From assembly GCA_032718865.1 (NCBI GenBank), contig JALUTQ010000001.1, forward strand, positions 248,001 through 312,000: a stretch of DNA of 64,000 bases, in the 5' to 3' direction. The position numbers were made by a program, and so were the translations under genes. Below, in pieces: positions 1 to 12,655 of this stretch (its first letter is position 1; each line of letters opens with the position of its first letter). The notes beneath the pieces are model-generated. The model was not told the DNA's origin. It worked only from the letters and a program-made list of their open reading frames with translations, and did no database searches. Source of the DNA: Tilletia caries. Its lineage: Eukaryota > Basidiomycota > Exobasidiomycetes > Tilletiales > Tilletiaceae.

Positions 1-350
1 GCGAGCGGATGATCCGGGGCCGACGAGACAGGAGGCTTTCGAAGCTTGATGAGCTCCTGGTCGAAGGTAACTTTGTCGGGAGCGCGAGAGAACGCCTGGA
101 AAGCAAGCTTGATCGCTTCGTTGTCACAAGATGGCTGACATAGAGAAAGAGTACGGGAGCAGGGAGAGAGGTTCAGTTTGGATTTTTGAGCATCACCATC
201 TTACGCCATCCTGGAGCTACTTACCAAACAGGTGAAATCGTAGAGGCTCGTGTCACCGGTGTCGATGGCTTCTCCCTGACGATCTAAGAAGCGTTTCCAA
301 GCGACAGTCTCAGCCGGAGTGAAAAGTTTGAGAGCTTCAATGGCCTCTCA
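1..350 (-). CDS. partial unrecognised protein, runs off left edge
   Basis: Two exons can be read on the minus strand. The upstream one (about 350 to 225) encodes a stretch around ALKLFTPAETVAWKRFLDRQ and ends at a good GTAAGT donor. The next begins after a CAG acceptor at 134 and stays open to the window edge, reading PSCDNEAIKLAFQAFSRAPD and onward. Phase is preserved across the 90-base intron. A long T-run lies just upstream of the first exon, so the true 5' part is unclear. I do not recognise the family. Its place beside transposase-like material may mean it is a repeat-family gene, but that is inference. Confidence 0.4.
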
Positions 351-359
351 GTAAAAAAA

Positions 360-3300
360 AAAAACCAGGCCAGATCGTGCCAGGCGAGTAGGAGAAACCA
401 CCCATGCTGTAATATCAGAGTTATTTGGGGAAAAAAGATGGTTGTCAAGGTGTGAGGAGATTCTCAGTGGGAGCTCGGAGCCTTAAGTTGCTTCAGAATC
501 CTGAAGCATAGTATAGGCCCTCAGAAACCCGCAAGAACTGGCCTGGGGCGCCATTACACAACGGCAACGACCGCAGTACCATCCCAGGGCCCAGAGCGTC
601 ATGGGCAATTGAAAATGCTTCAATGCTTTCAGACAGTACCCTCGCATTTACCCGGGTATATGTGGGTATACCTAGGTATAAACAGGCGTGCCTGAGAATT
701 CTGAGTTCTTACGGCAGTCATTTGAAAATAGGTATAAACCACACAGAAGACCCTGCGAATGATGTTGGGTCACCCAGAGACCATAACTGGCAAAAAATCA
801 GCCTAGGTATGGGCCAGGTATGGTGGGTATACCTGGGTCATACCCACATACCTAACCTCGTGGGTATGGTGGACCCCATACCCAATACCGTACCCATACC
901 CACAGGGTAGGTACTAAGTATACCCAAGGTGTACCCATACCCATGCCGACCTCTGGCCTTTACCCTTGAAGCTGGACACTCTCTCTGTTCGCTTTTGACC
1001 GTGCTTACTGATGCTCGTCGGGCTGACTACTTATTCCTGCAGGCCATATTGCAGCGGCCAGCGCCAAAGATATTTTCAAGTTTCAAGAGAACAATGCAGG
1101 GCGCAAGCTCATGAATCACGTCCCCACTGCCCCTCTGATTCTCGTCTGCTCAGTGCTCACCAGTCTGATACGCTCCCTGTCGAGACCTGATCGTTGTTTA
1201 TCACTGTGATTCATACTGCATACACAACTGCTAACTTTTTTTCTTTGCCTGTCTTTTCTTTTCGTCCCTTCGACTTCCCCAGCGATCTGTCCCAACCTCA
1301 GCTGCTCATATCCATGGGCCTTGAACTCTGCTTCTCTCGTGCTTCCCGTTTCAAGAATAGATACTTCGTCACCCGCTCCCGAGCGTTCAGTCGCATGATC
1401 TACACGTTGAGAAATGCGAGCTTCGTTGTGAGTTATCACTTATAGGCACACCGCAATGCAACGTCGCTCTTGTCAGAAACGTACATTCGTACATCTATCG
1501 CTGATTATCATGTTGTTCCTTAACCACACATCAGATCAGACGCCCAATTTTCGTTCTCCTCGACTGTTTGGTTTTCCATTTGCGGCCGTCGCTATGAGCT
1601 CTGTTTCTCACAGCAGTGAGCAGGTAGAAGCATCGAGTCACGCGTGCGGTAATCGGTTTTGCTACATGAGCCCACTTCTCATGCTCTGCTCTCGCGTTCG
1701 ACTGTGGCTAACTGCTTCTCAAATCTCCCCTAAGATACGATTTACGAATGGCTTTCTGGCTTGCTGCTCACTTCCCCATTTGCTCTGTGACTCTTCTTTT
1801 TCCCTGTTGTCTTTACTTCATGCCTTTCCGCTAATCCTACTGTCCCAAGTCCCAACTCCCACACTTCAATGCAGCTATATACAATCCTCACAGACCACGG
1901 TTTCTATACCGCTTGAACTCTGACTTCTCCCGCATTTTTCTTTTGTTCTCTTCTGTTCCTTTGACTCCTGCTTCTCGTACAACCTCTGTCCAGGTCAATT
2001 GCCCAGCGACAGACCGAAAGCTCTCACGTTCTAACTCCTCTTCATCAACAGTCAATACATCGCAATGCAGCATATGGAGCACATGTTCTTTATCCTCCGC
2101 CGGGAAGCATCCCAAGCCTTCATATTGTCTTGTAGATATCACCACTCAGAAGTTATGGACCCAGCTGGCCTGCGATCAAGGATATCTGGTGCTATCCCGT
2201 ATTCTCATTCAGTCATTCCCACAACCAAGTACGAAACAGTGGGTCCAGGGGAAAGAAGAGTCAGGAAATATGCGTGGAGAGGAAGTACAAAGAAGAACTG
2301 CAAAGCCGAGCTCGTATGAAGAAATCTGGAAAGGAGAGTATCATCATTACTCATCAGCGTGCAGCGCAGCATGGAGGACCGAGGTCAGCACTGAGTACTC
2401 ACCCCGACTTTCCCTACCTCCAGCTATAGCCTGTAACGTGTACGTGTCATGCCGCTCATTCGTCGTGACCCTGAAAATGTATTATGTGCGCTGAATCAGA
2501 TCCTCTTTAAAGGCTTGAGCGATGCTGTAGCGTCTACGAACCTGGCACCTGTACGAGAGCATGAAGAAGCTCAGCCAATGACGGCTGGCCGAGAGAAGAA
2601 GGATGATCAGCAGCAAGCTTTAGAGATAGCACGCCACCACGACGAGAAGCGGAGGGGAAGAGAAGACAGCAGCCAAGAGCGAAGAGGCAGAATGTTTAGC
2701 TGTAAGTCATACATGTAACATGACACAGGACAGAGAGGTTAGCATAGGTCACCGTGGACGCAGGTTCAGTAGGAGTCAGAGTTTCAGTTGGACAACAGCC
2801 AGAGTCCAAAGTACCAACTCTCAGCTGACAAGATCTGTAAACAGTGAAGCAGATTGAAGCCGTCAGCTGAGAGTTGATACTTGATAGAGATCGACGACAG
2901 AACAAAAAAAGCAAGGCAAAGCAAGGTCTGTGATTTGTCTTCCAAATCCGATAGCGGACTCACAAGTGCAAGGCCGCAAGGGGTCTTCGAATTCAAGGGG
3001 TATTGCTCTGTGCGCGACAAGGACAAGCACAACCCAAAGGAGGGAGGTGAAGGGGGTTGGGGGCTGTGGGACTGTGGGAAACAGCTGGAAAGGGTCAGCG
3101 AGAGCGGTCTCTTACCTCAACTGGCTCGTCGTCGACGGCCACCAGCTTGCGCCCTGCACAGGAGTCGGTACGGATTGTGATCGGTTGTTGAACGGACGGG
3201 AGTGCGGACTGCTGTATGACAACAGGCGAGTGGGAGAGCACACCGCATTCGGCATTGTGATCCCGTGGGCCGTGGTTCATCACTATAGGAGGGGATGAGG

Positions 3301-3722
3301 CAAATATGAGTGATGAGTCAGTGGTTGAGCAGGGTGCGGGAGACTGGGAAGAGGAAGAGGAAGAGTAACTCATACGAGGAGAGAGCAGTAAGCAGTAAGC
3401 ATGAAGCAGTAAGCAGCAATCAAGAGACTATGACGGTGACCCTAGCCGCCATCGGCCTGGCCCGGATCTTTGGCGCATCGGAAGGATTCTGGAGAGTGGA
3501 CTGTGGAGAGAAGGAAAACGTCGAGGATGTCGGAAATAACAACGTGGTGCCTGGAGCCCTGGAACCGTGATGACTGGAGTCTGGGTTGACAGAGAAGAAT
3601 ATGCTATGATCGGTGAGAAGGCATAGAAGAAGGACCTTCAGTAATGTCTCATGAACACGATCTCGACGTTGCAGACGTTGCAGCCAACAACCATCAACAG
3701 GAACCGCAGAGTGTTATGCATT
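360..3722. other. long region without a recognisable gene
   Basis: Apart from the GGTAT/ATACC array at about 640-950, I see no convincing exons, conserved protein or RNA here. Open frames on both strands are short, overlap each other and lack conserved motifs. It looks like intergenic or decayed repeat DNA next to the transposase-like gene. Confidence 0.4.
640..950. repeat. array of GGGTAT / ATACCC motifs with strand switch
   Basis: The motif GGGTAT (also AGGTAT) recurs irregularly from about 654, for example GGGTATATGTGGGTATACC. From about 850 onward the same motif is mostly found as its complement, ATACCC, up to about 945. The block is therefore roughly an imperfect inverted array rather than a simple microsatellite. 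No clean terminal repeats or target duplication were identified. Confidence 0.6.
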
Positions 3723-6700
3723 TTACTCATCGTCGTCTTCTGAGAACAGCTCGTCCTCCTCGCTGTCCTCGTCTACATCGGCTCCGCCCAGCACCAACAA
3801 TGCGATGTTGGCGATCTCCTTGACAGTGGGAGGATTTGCAACCTTGGGATAAAGACTAGCCAGAGAACTGGCCGAGCGAAAGAGGCAATGATTGAGCACG
3901 TATCTTTGCGCGCCTGCCAGACAGTGCACCAAAGCAGGCTTGTACTCCTCAATGCTTTCTCGTTCCATCCGGACGTGTGTAGCCTGTATGTCGACCTGGA
4001 CAGCCATGGTCGTGGGCCACATTGAGCTTTCGATCAATCGACTAAATGAACGACAAGCATTGTTAGTATCCAGGATTTAGTGGTGAGAGTTTCTAGAGTC
4101 TAGGCTCTCACCGTGGAGGCCACTACTCCCGCCGACTGCCCTACTTCTCGCAGGATGACGGGCTCGAGCCCAGAGACGTCGGTTTCGTATTCGAAATTCG
4201 TCACCGTCATGTGAAGCAGACCGTCTGCCGTCCACAAAAAGTCGTCTACGCGCGCGATACCCCGTGTACCAGCCTCCACGTCGAGAAACGTCGTGACGAA
4301 GTTGCCGCGACCAATCCGATCCCCGCCAAACGAGACGAAGAACTTGTTTGAGTCCCTGGCCTCCTCGTTGACCTTCGGAATGCTGTATTCTTCGTTTCGG
4401 GACGCAGACAACAGTGTTTTGAGTAGCGGTGACGGTGTGCTGACCCTCCCATTCTTGATCCAACATCCAGAAGCTGCCACATGCCGAATCAGTTCCTGAT
4501 TTTGGACACGGGTCAGAATGTCCTTCGAAGGCGCAGATCGATTCGAGCAAATGGAAGCCTTTCGCAGTACGGCGTTGAATGATTCGTATCGCTCGGATGA
4601 GAACCCTTTCGCGGGACCGTACTGCTCGATGTTGTCGGCCATATGCAGCAACATGTGGAACTTGGGCTTGCTGAGAATTTGAGCTGGGAATGCAACCGCA
4701 GCTGTTCCGAGAAAGACCATGATAGCGCATTTAACCTCCTCCTGTTCGTTTAGGGATCAAGTGAACAGACAGAACGTTCTATGAGCCTGAAGAGTGCATA
4801 CAGCTAACTGCGCAGTATTAGAGACGAACAGGAGCCCGCACACTTGCTACTCACCTTGTATTTATGAAGGTCCTTCCGATCAATCTCTTCGACAAACAGC
4901 AGCCGTCCCAATTGCCCAACAGCACTCCACGCGCCCCACACTTCGAGCTCCATTGTCCCATTTTTCATCATGGGATAGAACGCTGTTGCCGCAACCTGGG
5001 CGATACTTTTGAGGTCCTTCCCAACCAAACCTCCAGCATTTGACACTAGCCAAGAGCCGCGAAGGGCACCCGTCCTCGCTACTGCATCCATAGGCGCAGC
5101 CGACAGCCGTGCGGCAATCTCAACCTTCTGCGTCTCCGTTGCCTTGCTGAGCATCTGCGCCCACACGTACTTGACAATACCCAGCTGATATGTGTGCAGA
5201 AGGTCAACAGGGGTACCTGAGCAGATGTCGAACCCAATCTTGTCTGACCAGATGACACCACAAGTTGGTATAGTCAGCGCTCAGCTATACAGCATCGTAT
5301 CACCAACAAGACACTGTTCAGCTCAGGCCTAAGCCCAACTCACCGTGAAGCGCCAGCAGGGGAGTATGCCATTTTGTGGTCAAAATTGCGCGCCTACTTC
5401 GATCAACCACCTCTGCTCTCTCGGCTTTCCTGCTGGCTTTGAAAAGGGAAATGAGCTCGTTGCAGAGGTCGTTCGTCCACACATCTTTGATGCAAGTCGA
5501 TCTTTGTTCGGCCACAAGCTGCGCGGTGACTCCCTTGCTGGCTGCAAGTGAGAGCTGCGCCTTGAGAGAAACGACGACCTCTTTGGCTGTCTTTTTTGAA
5601 CCGATCTGCAGTACGGGAAGAATCAAGATTAGACTGGCTGGGACTTTGAACTGGAAGCCTGTGAGACATTTTGGAGGCCATGCATGATTACCTTTAGCAG
5701 CTTTCGGTACCCTCGTGCTGTTTTCATCTCTTCTTTTGTTCCTCCCGCAGAGCACATCCGGCATGGCAGCAGGCCGCGCATACCGATAGAGGATGAGGAA
5801 GGCAAGGCATAAGTCACGATCGTCTCAATGATTTGAGCCACCAGTCTACAATCTACAGCCAGTAGCCCAGTATACTCACATCAGTTCCTCTACAACAGCT
5901 GCCATGAGGTCGTGATCGCGCACGTTTGCGCTCGCAGAAAGCATCTTGACATTGGAGGGAGAGTCCATGTCCTTGCGTGGCAGGGCTGCGTTTGAGAAGT
6001 AAATGGCGACGTGTTCATTCCAACGCTTCGTTGTCGTGCCGGACGTCTCGTCGATAAAAAGCACAATCGGTACCTGTATCAATAGGCGACCGTCGGCTTT
6101 GACGCGAAGAGGATTGATGGATCGAAGCTCGCGTCCAAGAATGTCCACTGTGAATTGTGAAAAGGCTTCAGTATCAGTCATGTGCAGCGGGAGAGGAGAA
6201 GCGGATAGCATCATAGCATGTCATTGAACCCCCAATTCCCACACGACACACCACACTCACCGACTCTGTAGCTGCTCAGCTCCTCTGAGGCTGAGACGTT
6301 TACAAGTTCTGGGTCGAAAATAATGGATTCACGTTGAACTTCGAGGGTGGCATCTTGAAGTGTGACACACCAACCCTCAGACCATGGAAGTTCGTGGAGG
6401 GCCAGGGAAAAAAAATTCAAAGGCCTTACGAGCCGCCCGTCGAGCAGCTTGACGGTTTCGTCCGTAAAAATTGCCACGCCATCACGCCGTTGGATCATAG
6501 GCGGGGTTCGGCGCGTGTCCTGCTCAAATGCCAAAGCCGAACCATCATATATGTCGGAGATCTGGTCGCCTCTGCACGGGAGAAGGTGCATTCTCGATCG
6601 AACCGTTGGGTTCATGAAGTCCTAGTGAATTCATGAAGGGGAACTGAGAAGCAGTTAACACTGGTACTCTACACGCCTGTGCAGTCTGAACTCTGAAACT

Positions 6701-7674
6701 TGGAAGCAACGATGAAATCGGTGACTGACCCATCTGAGCTTCTGCTGAATTGTGTCCGAGTAAAATATCCTCCCGTCCTTGGTCTTATGTCGTACCATGG
6801 TAACGCACAGCTCCTCCCTCGCTGCTTCCATCGACTTTTTGCATGCCTCCACGGTTGGAACACTGCTAGCGCCTAGGTCTGTGGAAAGATTCAGCGCCTC
6901 TTCGAGAATGACGTTCGAGATGGCTCGCTTTGGCGACAGCTTGAACGCGAGCGATCGAAACGTCTGGTAGGGAAGTGGGATCAAATAGAAGTGGCATCAA
7001 ATATTCAGAACTTCTCGAGATAGAGACGTTCATTAAACTCACCTCTCGAGAGAGAAACGGAAAAGCATCCCCTCCGATAGCCTGTAATCTGTTGCACCGA
7101 TCTCTTCCCATCTCTGCCGCTGTATCCCTCTCTTCTGCTTCCTGCCCTTGCCTATCCTGAGACCATTCAGCCACATCGTCGTCCATGTCCATAATGTCCT
7201 GCATGCGTCGCAGAGCAGCACGATCTTCGTCCTCGGGGAACAAATGCGAATCGTCCAGCATAGGCTCCGATGCCGTCGACATTGCTGGTGGGCCCGTCGA
7301 AATAGCTGGAAACGAAGCTTGACCAGGGTGCAAGAACAACTAGGGAGTAAAAGGTCTTCATCAGCACATCGGGCGGCTGTTGCAGCAAAGCTGAGAACAC
7401 TCACACTTGCATTGATCTTGTGCTTCTTCGATGCGACGTGTTGTCTGAGATGTTTAGGATTGAAGGGCGGGTCTGCCTCGACTTCACATGCCAGACAGAC
7501 AATCGCAGGAGGCTCAGTGCCGACTGCTGTGAAAGCTGTAAGGGTACCGTCAGAACTGATATGAGCAACGATCCGCAGCAAGGACTGGCCGCCTGAGCAT
7601 TCAGCTTTGAATTTGAACTTACCAGCGCCCACTTCTTCTTGCAGTTCCTCCAATGTCTTTGATACCGGTGGCAT
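3723..7674 (-). CDS. basidiomycete transposase-like protein, C2H2 finger, intact 10-exon gene
   Basis: Ten exons join in phase into about 1,045 residues: 7674-7405, 7339-7043, 6963-6730, 6621-6261, 6147-5880, 5845-5692, 5605-5344, 5243-4855, 4741-4112 and 3995-3723. The N-terminus carries a zinc finger (C60, C63, H79, H85). Around residue 420 lies VPIVLFIDETSGTTTKRWNE, near 630 GTPVDLLHTYQLGIVKYVW, and near 775-800 KPKFHMLLHMADNIEQYGP followed by RYESFNAVLR. These segments, in this order, mark a multicopy protein family in basidiomycete genomes that resembles DDE transposases; the D in IDET and the E in ESFN are plausible catalytic acids (inference). The C-terminus is acidic. No stop or frameshift is seen, so it is a complete, perhaps active or domesticated, copy. 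It is divergent from the 8,009 gene with 334 bp between starts. Confidence 0.75.
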
Positions 7675-8008
7675 CTTCCACTTCCGACTGTGTGGCGGAA
7701 AACGTTTACTGATGAGCGTATTCTGAAGCAGCCTGTAGCATGCATACGACCCTCTGGTCAGGACTCACCTCCAGACGAGTCGTGTCCAGACATCCTGATC
7801 TCCCGCGCGTCGCGAGCCTTGTGCAATTTGCAAAGGCCGAACTGAGATGCAAACGCGTCGCGTCTTGGTCTTCCTTCTGTTCCATCTCTTCTCTTCCTCC
7901 TCTCTTCCTCCTTGATCCTTCTCCCTCCAGGCCCAACCAGCATCGCATCATCACCGGCGCAGAACATCACTCCGCAGCATCAGCAGTCAGCACCATCCCG
8001 CAGCGATC

Positions 8009-9704
8009 ATGAACAGCAGTCCAGCTAAACCTGTTGATTGGAACGTAGAAGACGAGGACCTCTACAATGACCAGTACCAGGACAACTACGAGGACGAACT
8101 CGATGAGGACAGCGATGAGGACGAGTTTGACGACAATTTTGGAAACGAGGACGAGGAAGAAGACGATGCCGACGTCGAGCAGTCGCCTGCGCAACGAAAG
8201 CGCAAAGATCGGGACTTCGACGACGAGAAGGACCGCAATGAGCGCCGGGCTCCAGCCAGAAGCACCAGTACGAAGGCCAGAGGCGTGCGCATTCCTCCAA
8301 TCTTGTACAAGGCCGCAACATTGTACAAGCTCAGCAGGGCGTCTGTCAAGATCTTTGAGGAAGAGGTTGTCAGCAGAATGGAGGTATGTGCACCTAAATC
8401 TACACAAACGCAAGGTTTTTGGCTTGCGTACTGACAATGCATGCCGATGTTCGAATTGCAGACGGACAACGAAATCCCCTCCGCAGCAGATATTTACACA
8501 ACTGCGCGACAGATGCGCATCTGGGAGAACTCGGAAGCTACGAGAGAGCAGCTGGACGTGCTCAAAGAACGTACGGATGAGCTTGCGGTCAAAGTCAACA
8601 GCTTGGCCAAGGCGAATCAGAAGCTGACAAAGGCAGACCTTGTGAGTATAGGCGTGCGGCGTGCGCATACTCATCCTGCCATGCCAGTGCGCTGACGGTT
8701 CCTAATTCCTATTCTGGGGACTGGGTATCGACTCTCAGACACAACTTGGCAAAGAAGTGGCCTACTGCTTCTACTCAGAGCTCGTCACTCGTTACTGCGC
8801 CAAGGGTCCCCTTTTCAACAAAGTTATTGTAAGTTTTCATGCGCAGAAGAGGCTCATGTATTGATTCGTGCGCTTCTCACCTGCAACTGTCGATCATCAC
8901 TTCCGTCTACCAGGCCTACTTGAAGTCGGATGCCCTTTTGGTCAGCGAGAATTTCAAGCATCAGTTTGATGATCTCGAGGTCCGCCGGGCGGAGATCAAT
9001 CCCGCGGTCAAATCCATCTTGAGTCGTCTTCGTGGAGCATGTGGCGACCGCGTGAGTTCATACATACACCGTATTTTCTTGTCACGTTGTCCCGTCAAAG
9101 TTAATGCCTCATCCCATCCTACTCCGCATAGATCCACGAGTCTATGGGAATAGATACTGGTACGAAGAAGGAGGCGCTTCCACTACTCTGGCTGCGACTC
9201 TGCAAGGGCTACGACGTACCTTTTACCACAAAGCGAGCTTATCGCGTTGCAGTGCTGGTAGGTACCCCAATATGCTCGATGTGTTGTCTTTTAAATTCAG
9301 TATGGAACGTGAGCTGATCTACAGTCTTCCTGGCGCTTGCACCCTCAGCGATGGATTGCGGCCGACGTTTCAGTGCGCCAGAAGGATGGCAAGCCCACAG
9401 GAAAGTTTTGGAAGACTGTGGACGCAACCATTGAGAACCTGCAAAAGCGGCAGGATCAGCAGCCCGAAGAGATCAAAAAGTGAGTAGTCATCTGTCATTT
9501 TGTCTCCTGTCCTGTTCCGCTTCGACTGGCTGTTGAACGATGATGAACGCTGAGACCCTTTGAGAAATCGTAACATATTTACACAGACAGCTTCAGCAGA
9601 TTTTTGACGCCGACAAAAGAAAGTATGGCACCTGGAACGACGCCGAATTGGTTAAGGGCGGCTCGAAGGAGATCGCCTTGAAGTCCGCGCTGTCCTCCGT
9701 CTGA
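8009..9704 (+). CDS. acidic N-terminal protein of unknown function, 7 exons
   Basis: Seven exons join in phase to 393 residues: 8009-8383, 8462-8641, 8739-8828, 8914-9051, 9132-9257, 9325-9479 and 9587-9704. Residues about 15-60 are almost solid Asp/Glu (for example NEDEEEDDADVEQ), followed by a Lys/Arg-rich stretch typical of nuclear proteins. The middle contains a probable coiled coil (residues about 145-190). The C-terminal part has FWKTVDATIENLQ and FDADKRKYGTWND, a pattern that reminds me of lineage-expanded basidiomycete hypothetical proteins, though I cannot name a domain. The start follows a short leader and gives the full acidic domain. The gene shares a 334-bp promoter region with the transposase-like gene, which suggests co-regulation or a two-gene element. 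Confidence 0.7.
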
Positions 9705-9814
9705 GCACCACAGCTGCGACCGCCTATCAGCCAAGATGCAGAGCTGGACTCCGCGTATTCGTTTGGCCCTCTCCTATTCGCTCCTGTATCTCTTTCCCCT
9801 CACTCACTCACAAT

Positions 9815-11032
9815 ATGGCATCCGTCATCAATCATCACTCTTCTGCAGCTCCTCCATCTCGTTACTCGTAAGTGCAACAGCTGCAGGCACCCTTTCTCCC
9901 GATGTTCTTTTCGCTCACTCGCTGACTCGCTGCATCTTTCTGGCTTGTGCGTGGCCTTTGCCCGGCAAGCAATCTGCAGGCTATGCATCCTTTTCTCGTT
10001 GCTGTTCTGCCGCTTCTTTTCGACTTTCCCAGCCACCCACTACCCTCTCTACGTCTTCCTCCGCCCGCAACCGAACGTCTCTATGGCCTTCGCGCCTGCC
10101 GGAGTCAAACGTGCGCGAGCCGGCAAGAACCGGCTCCCCGCTCAGGCGTCCGGGCTTACCGTTCTATGCCTTTGCCTCCGTATCACATATTCACATCTAA
10201 CAGCTAACCTCTTATCACCTGACTGCAGGCCGAAAGTCGAGAGCAGAAGTAAGTTGACTGGAATGCTGAACGCGCTCAGCATTCAGCAGTACGCCACCGT
10301 TGAGCGGTGAGCCCTGACCCCCTCTACTCTCTTCGGTCTGGATAGTGAGGACTGGTCCATCGATGCATCTCAGGCGAGTTCTGTTTAATGTTTCCCAACC
10401 CTCTCACAGTCTCACCACACCGCGTCTGCGACTCTGCGGCCTCTGTACTGACCTGCTTCTTCTTTATCAAATATCATCCCCCTCACTGCACAGACATCGC
10501 CAACAAGGGGTCTATCCTTCAGGGTATGTTCTCTCAAGTTCTGGAAGTACTCTCTCCTCTTCTCACACTTTGTTTGGGCGTTTAGATCAACTCTTGCTAA
10601 TCTTACTGCTAACCCTTTTCGTCCGAGGTTTGGCTAAACTAAGCTCTTGATTTCCACATCAGTCACAGGCTACCACAGTCCACAGATGCCGATCCACGAA
10701 ACAGGCAGCCTTCCCAGTCCCCCCACCCTCTCCATCACTTCTGTTCCGACGTCCGACATCCGACCCATGCACCGCGTCGGTGTGCAGTCCGCGCTCCGTG
10801 ATTTCACGGATCAACGCGAGGATGTGACTGTGACAGATCACAGAATAGGTACTTGAAGTCAAAACTGGTCTAGACTTTTCCCATTGACAGTGCTAGTTGC
10901 TACTATTTCCTCCCTTTTCCTCCTTTGACTCCTCTCTGATCTCGTTCCTCGTTCCTATTTTCTACAGTTGCTGATGGCAGCACCTTTCGGCTTTCAGCTT
11001 TCCTTTTGGACAAAATAGTGCAAGGACACTGA
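9815..11032 (+). CDS. small multi-exon protein of unknown function
   Basis: Six short exons, none obvious as an open frame, join in phase to 147 residues: 9815-9867, 10229-10306, 10346-10377, 10494-10523, 10663-10848 and 10968-11032. Readable segments include MASVINHHSSAAPPSRYS, SKLTGMLNALSIQQYATVER, ANIANKGSILQVTGYHS and VGVQSALRDFTDQREDVTVT. Every junction has GT-AG borders. The first intron (361 bp) is long for this genome and may hide another exon near 10,033-10,150, where RARAGKNRLPAQASG is readable. I do not recognise the protein. It ends 215 bp before the hAT-type element. Confidence 0.5.
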
Positions 11033-11239
11033 ATACTAGATACTGACATAGTGACACGTACAGCGGTGAGGCATCTGATATTCTGTTTCCTTCCACAGCG
11101 ACCGGTAGACTACGAACTCCAGTATGCAGTGAGTCAGCTGTAATGTCGTGTACCGTTCACTGTCTTGCACGGTTTGACCCTTCTGCAGTCTACTCAGAAA
11201 GTTAGAAGTTAGAACAGACAGTTATCACGCTTTTCCATG

Positions 11240-11247
11240 TTCTTGAC
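11240..11247. repeat. left 8-bp target-site duplication
   Basis: TTCTTGAC lies immediately before the left CAGG terminus and is repeated exactly at 13162-13169 after the right terminus. It is the expected insertion footprint of a hAT-type element. Confidence 0.75.
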
Positions 11248-11889
11248 CAGGACTCGGCAAAACTAAGGCGACTAAGAAACTAAGACTATCCGACTAAGCC
11301 TTAGTCCCGACTAGACTAGACTATGACTAAGGGTTTTTGGCATCCGACTATGACTATGACTAAGGCCCCGCCAGGTCCGATTATAGTCGGTATTAGTCTG
11401 TTAGTCAGACCCTTTTTTTGGGTTTTTCGTCCGGGCTGAGATGCTTGGAAGGTCCTCCTTTGCATTCACAAACTATTTCGAGTCGTGCATTTCGAATTAG
11501 TAGGTACACATAATTGTGACAGATATCTCAGACTAACATCCGACGATTCGTCGGATTAGTCCGAGAAATAGTTTGACTTGTCCGACATCTGTGATCTGAC
11601 TAACATCGCATTAGCTGAGTCTCTATTACATAATGTGTTATGTAGTTATGTACACAGCTTTCCGGGTGTGGTACCACGTCCACCTCTGCACGTCCGCTTG
11701 CGATTTGCGAACGGTACGGGGGTCATACTCTTTATACGACGATCTCAGTAGTCAGTACCAGACTACCAGTATCCAGTGGCCAGTACTATAGCACCAGTGG
11801 TCAGTGCTATGCTACGACTATAGCAGGACTATAGTAGGAATATAGTAGGACTATAGTACCAGTGGCCAGTGCTATAGTAGGACTATATA

Positions 11890-12655
11890 AGGATGAGCAC
11901 GGAGTAAGCCCCGGAGCGGCTTTGCCGGAGCGCCCCGGTTATCCGGGGCCGCACTCCGGGGGAGCCGGGAGTACGGAGTGAGAATCGAGAGGTTACCTCA
12001 CCGTTGCCGGAGTACGGAGCAGACGTTTGAGCATCGCAAGGAATTTCCCGGAGCACGGAGCTGACCTTTGGGCGCTTCGAAAAATTCCCCGGAGTACGGA
12101 GTAAACACCTGTGAAAGTGACGGAGTACGGAGTTACCCCCGGAGTCCGGGGCGCTCCGGGACCTCCACATCTTTCTCATAAGGAAAGTGATTTTCCATAA
12201 ACATGGATATTTTGGGAGTATTTTGGGGTCAATTTTCAAAATTTATTTTCACAAATCTCATCTCGCAGTCTAAATCCGACCAAAACAGCTCTTCAAGCGC
12301 TCTCAGGCTGTTCTCTTAAGCATAGCTGCTACAAGCTTGATCAAAAGCATACACATATCTGAAATCATACCATGTTTTGATATTTGTGAGATCATCTCCC
12401 GGAGTACGGAGCTCCCCCGGATTATCCGGGCTCCGTAGCTACGGAGTACGGAGTAGACTTTTTGAGACACTTCATAATTTGACGGAGCACGGGGTAAATT
12501 TTCTATGGTGCTCCTTATCTTGACGGAGTACGGAGTAAGATGTTGGTGTAACTCTCAAAAGAGACGGAGCACGGAGCACCACAGAAAGTCAGCGGAGCGC
12601 CCCGGAGTATGGGCCCCGGAGTACGGAGCACTCCGGGGCGCTCCGGGCTCATCCT
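11890..12655. mobile_element. nested inverted-repeat element rich in CGGAGTACGGAG
   Basis: This 766-bp block sits inside the larger transposon. It begins AGGATGAGCACGGAG and ends with the complement of AGGATGAGCCCGGAG; both ends are followed by TA (11888-11889 and 12656-12657), as expected for a TA-duplicating insertion such as Tc1/mariner-like MITEs. Inside, CGGAGTACGGAG and CCCCGGAGCG motifs recur many times, mainly within 100-250 bp of the two ends, with an A/T-richer centre. It has no plausible coding frame. The class assignment rests only on the TA flanks. Confidence 0.6.

Noticed and set aside
11883..12239. 118-codon open frame on the minus strand inside the CGGAGTACGGAG element
   Set aside because: Its codons come from the repeated motif, it has no conserved segment and it starts inside repeat DNA.
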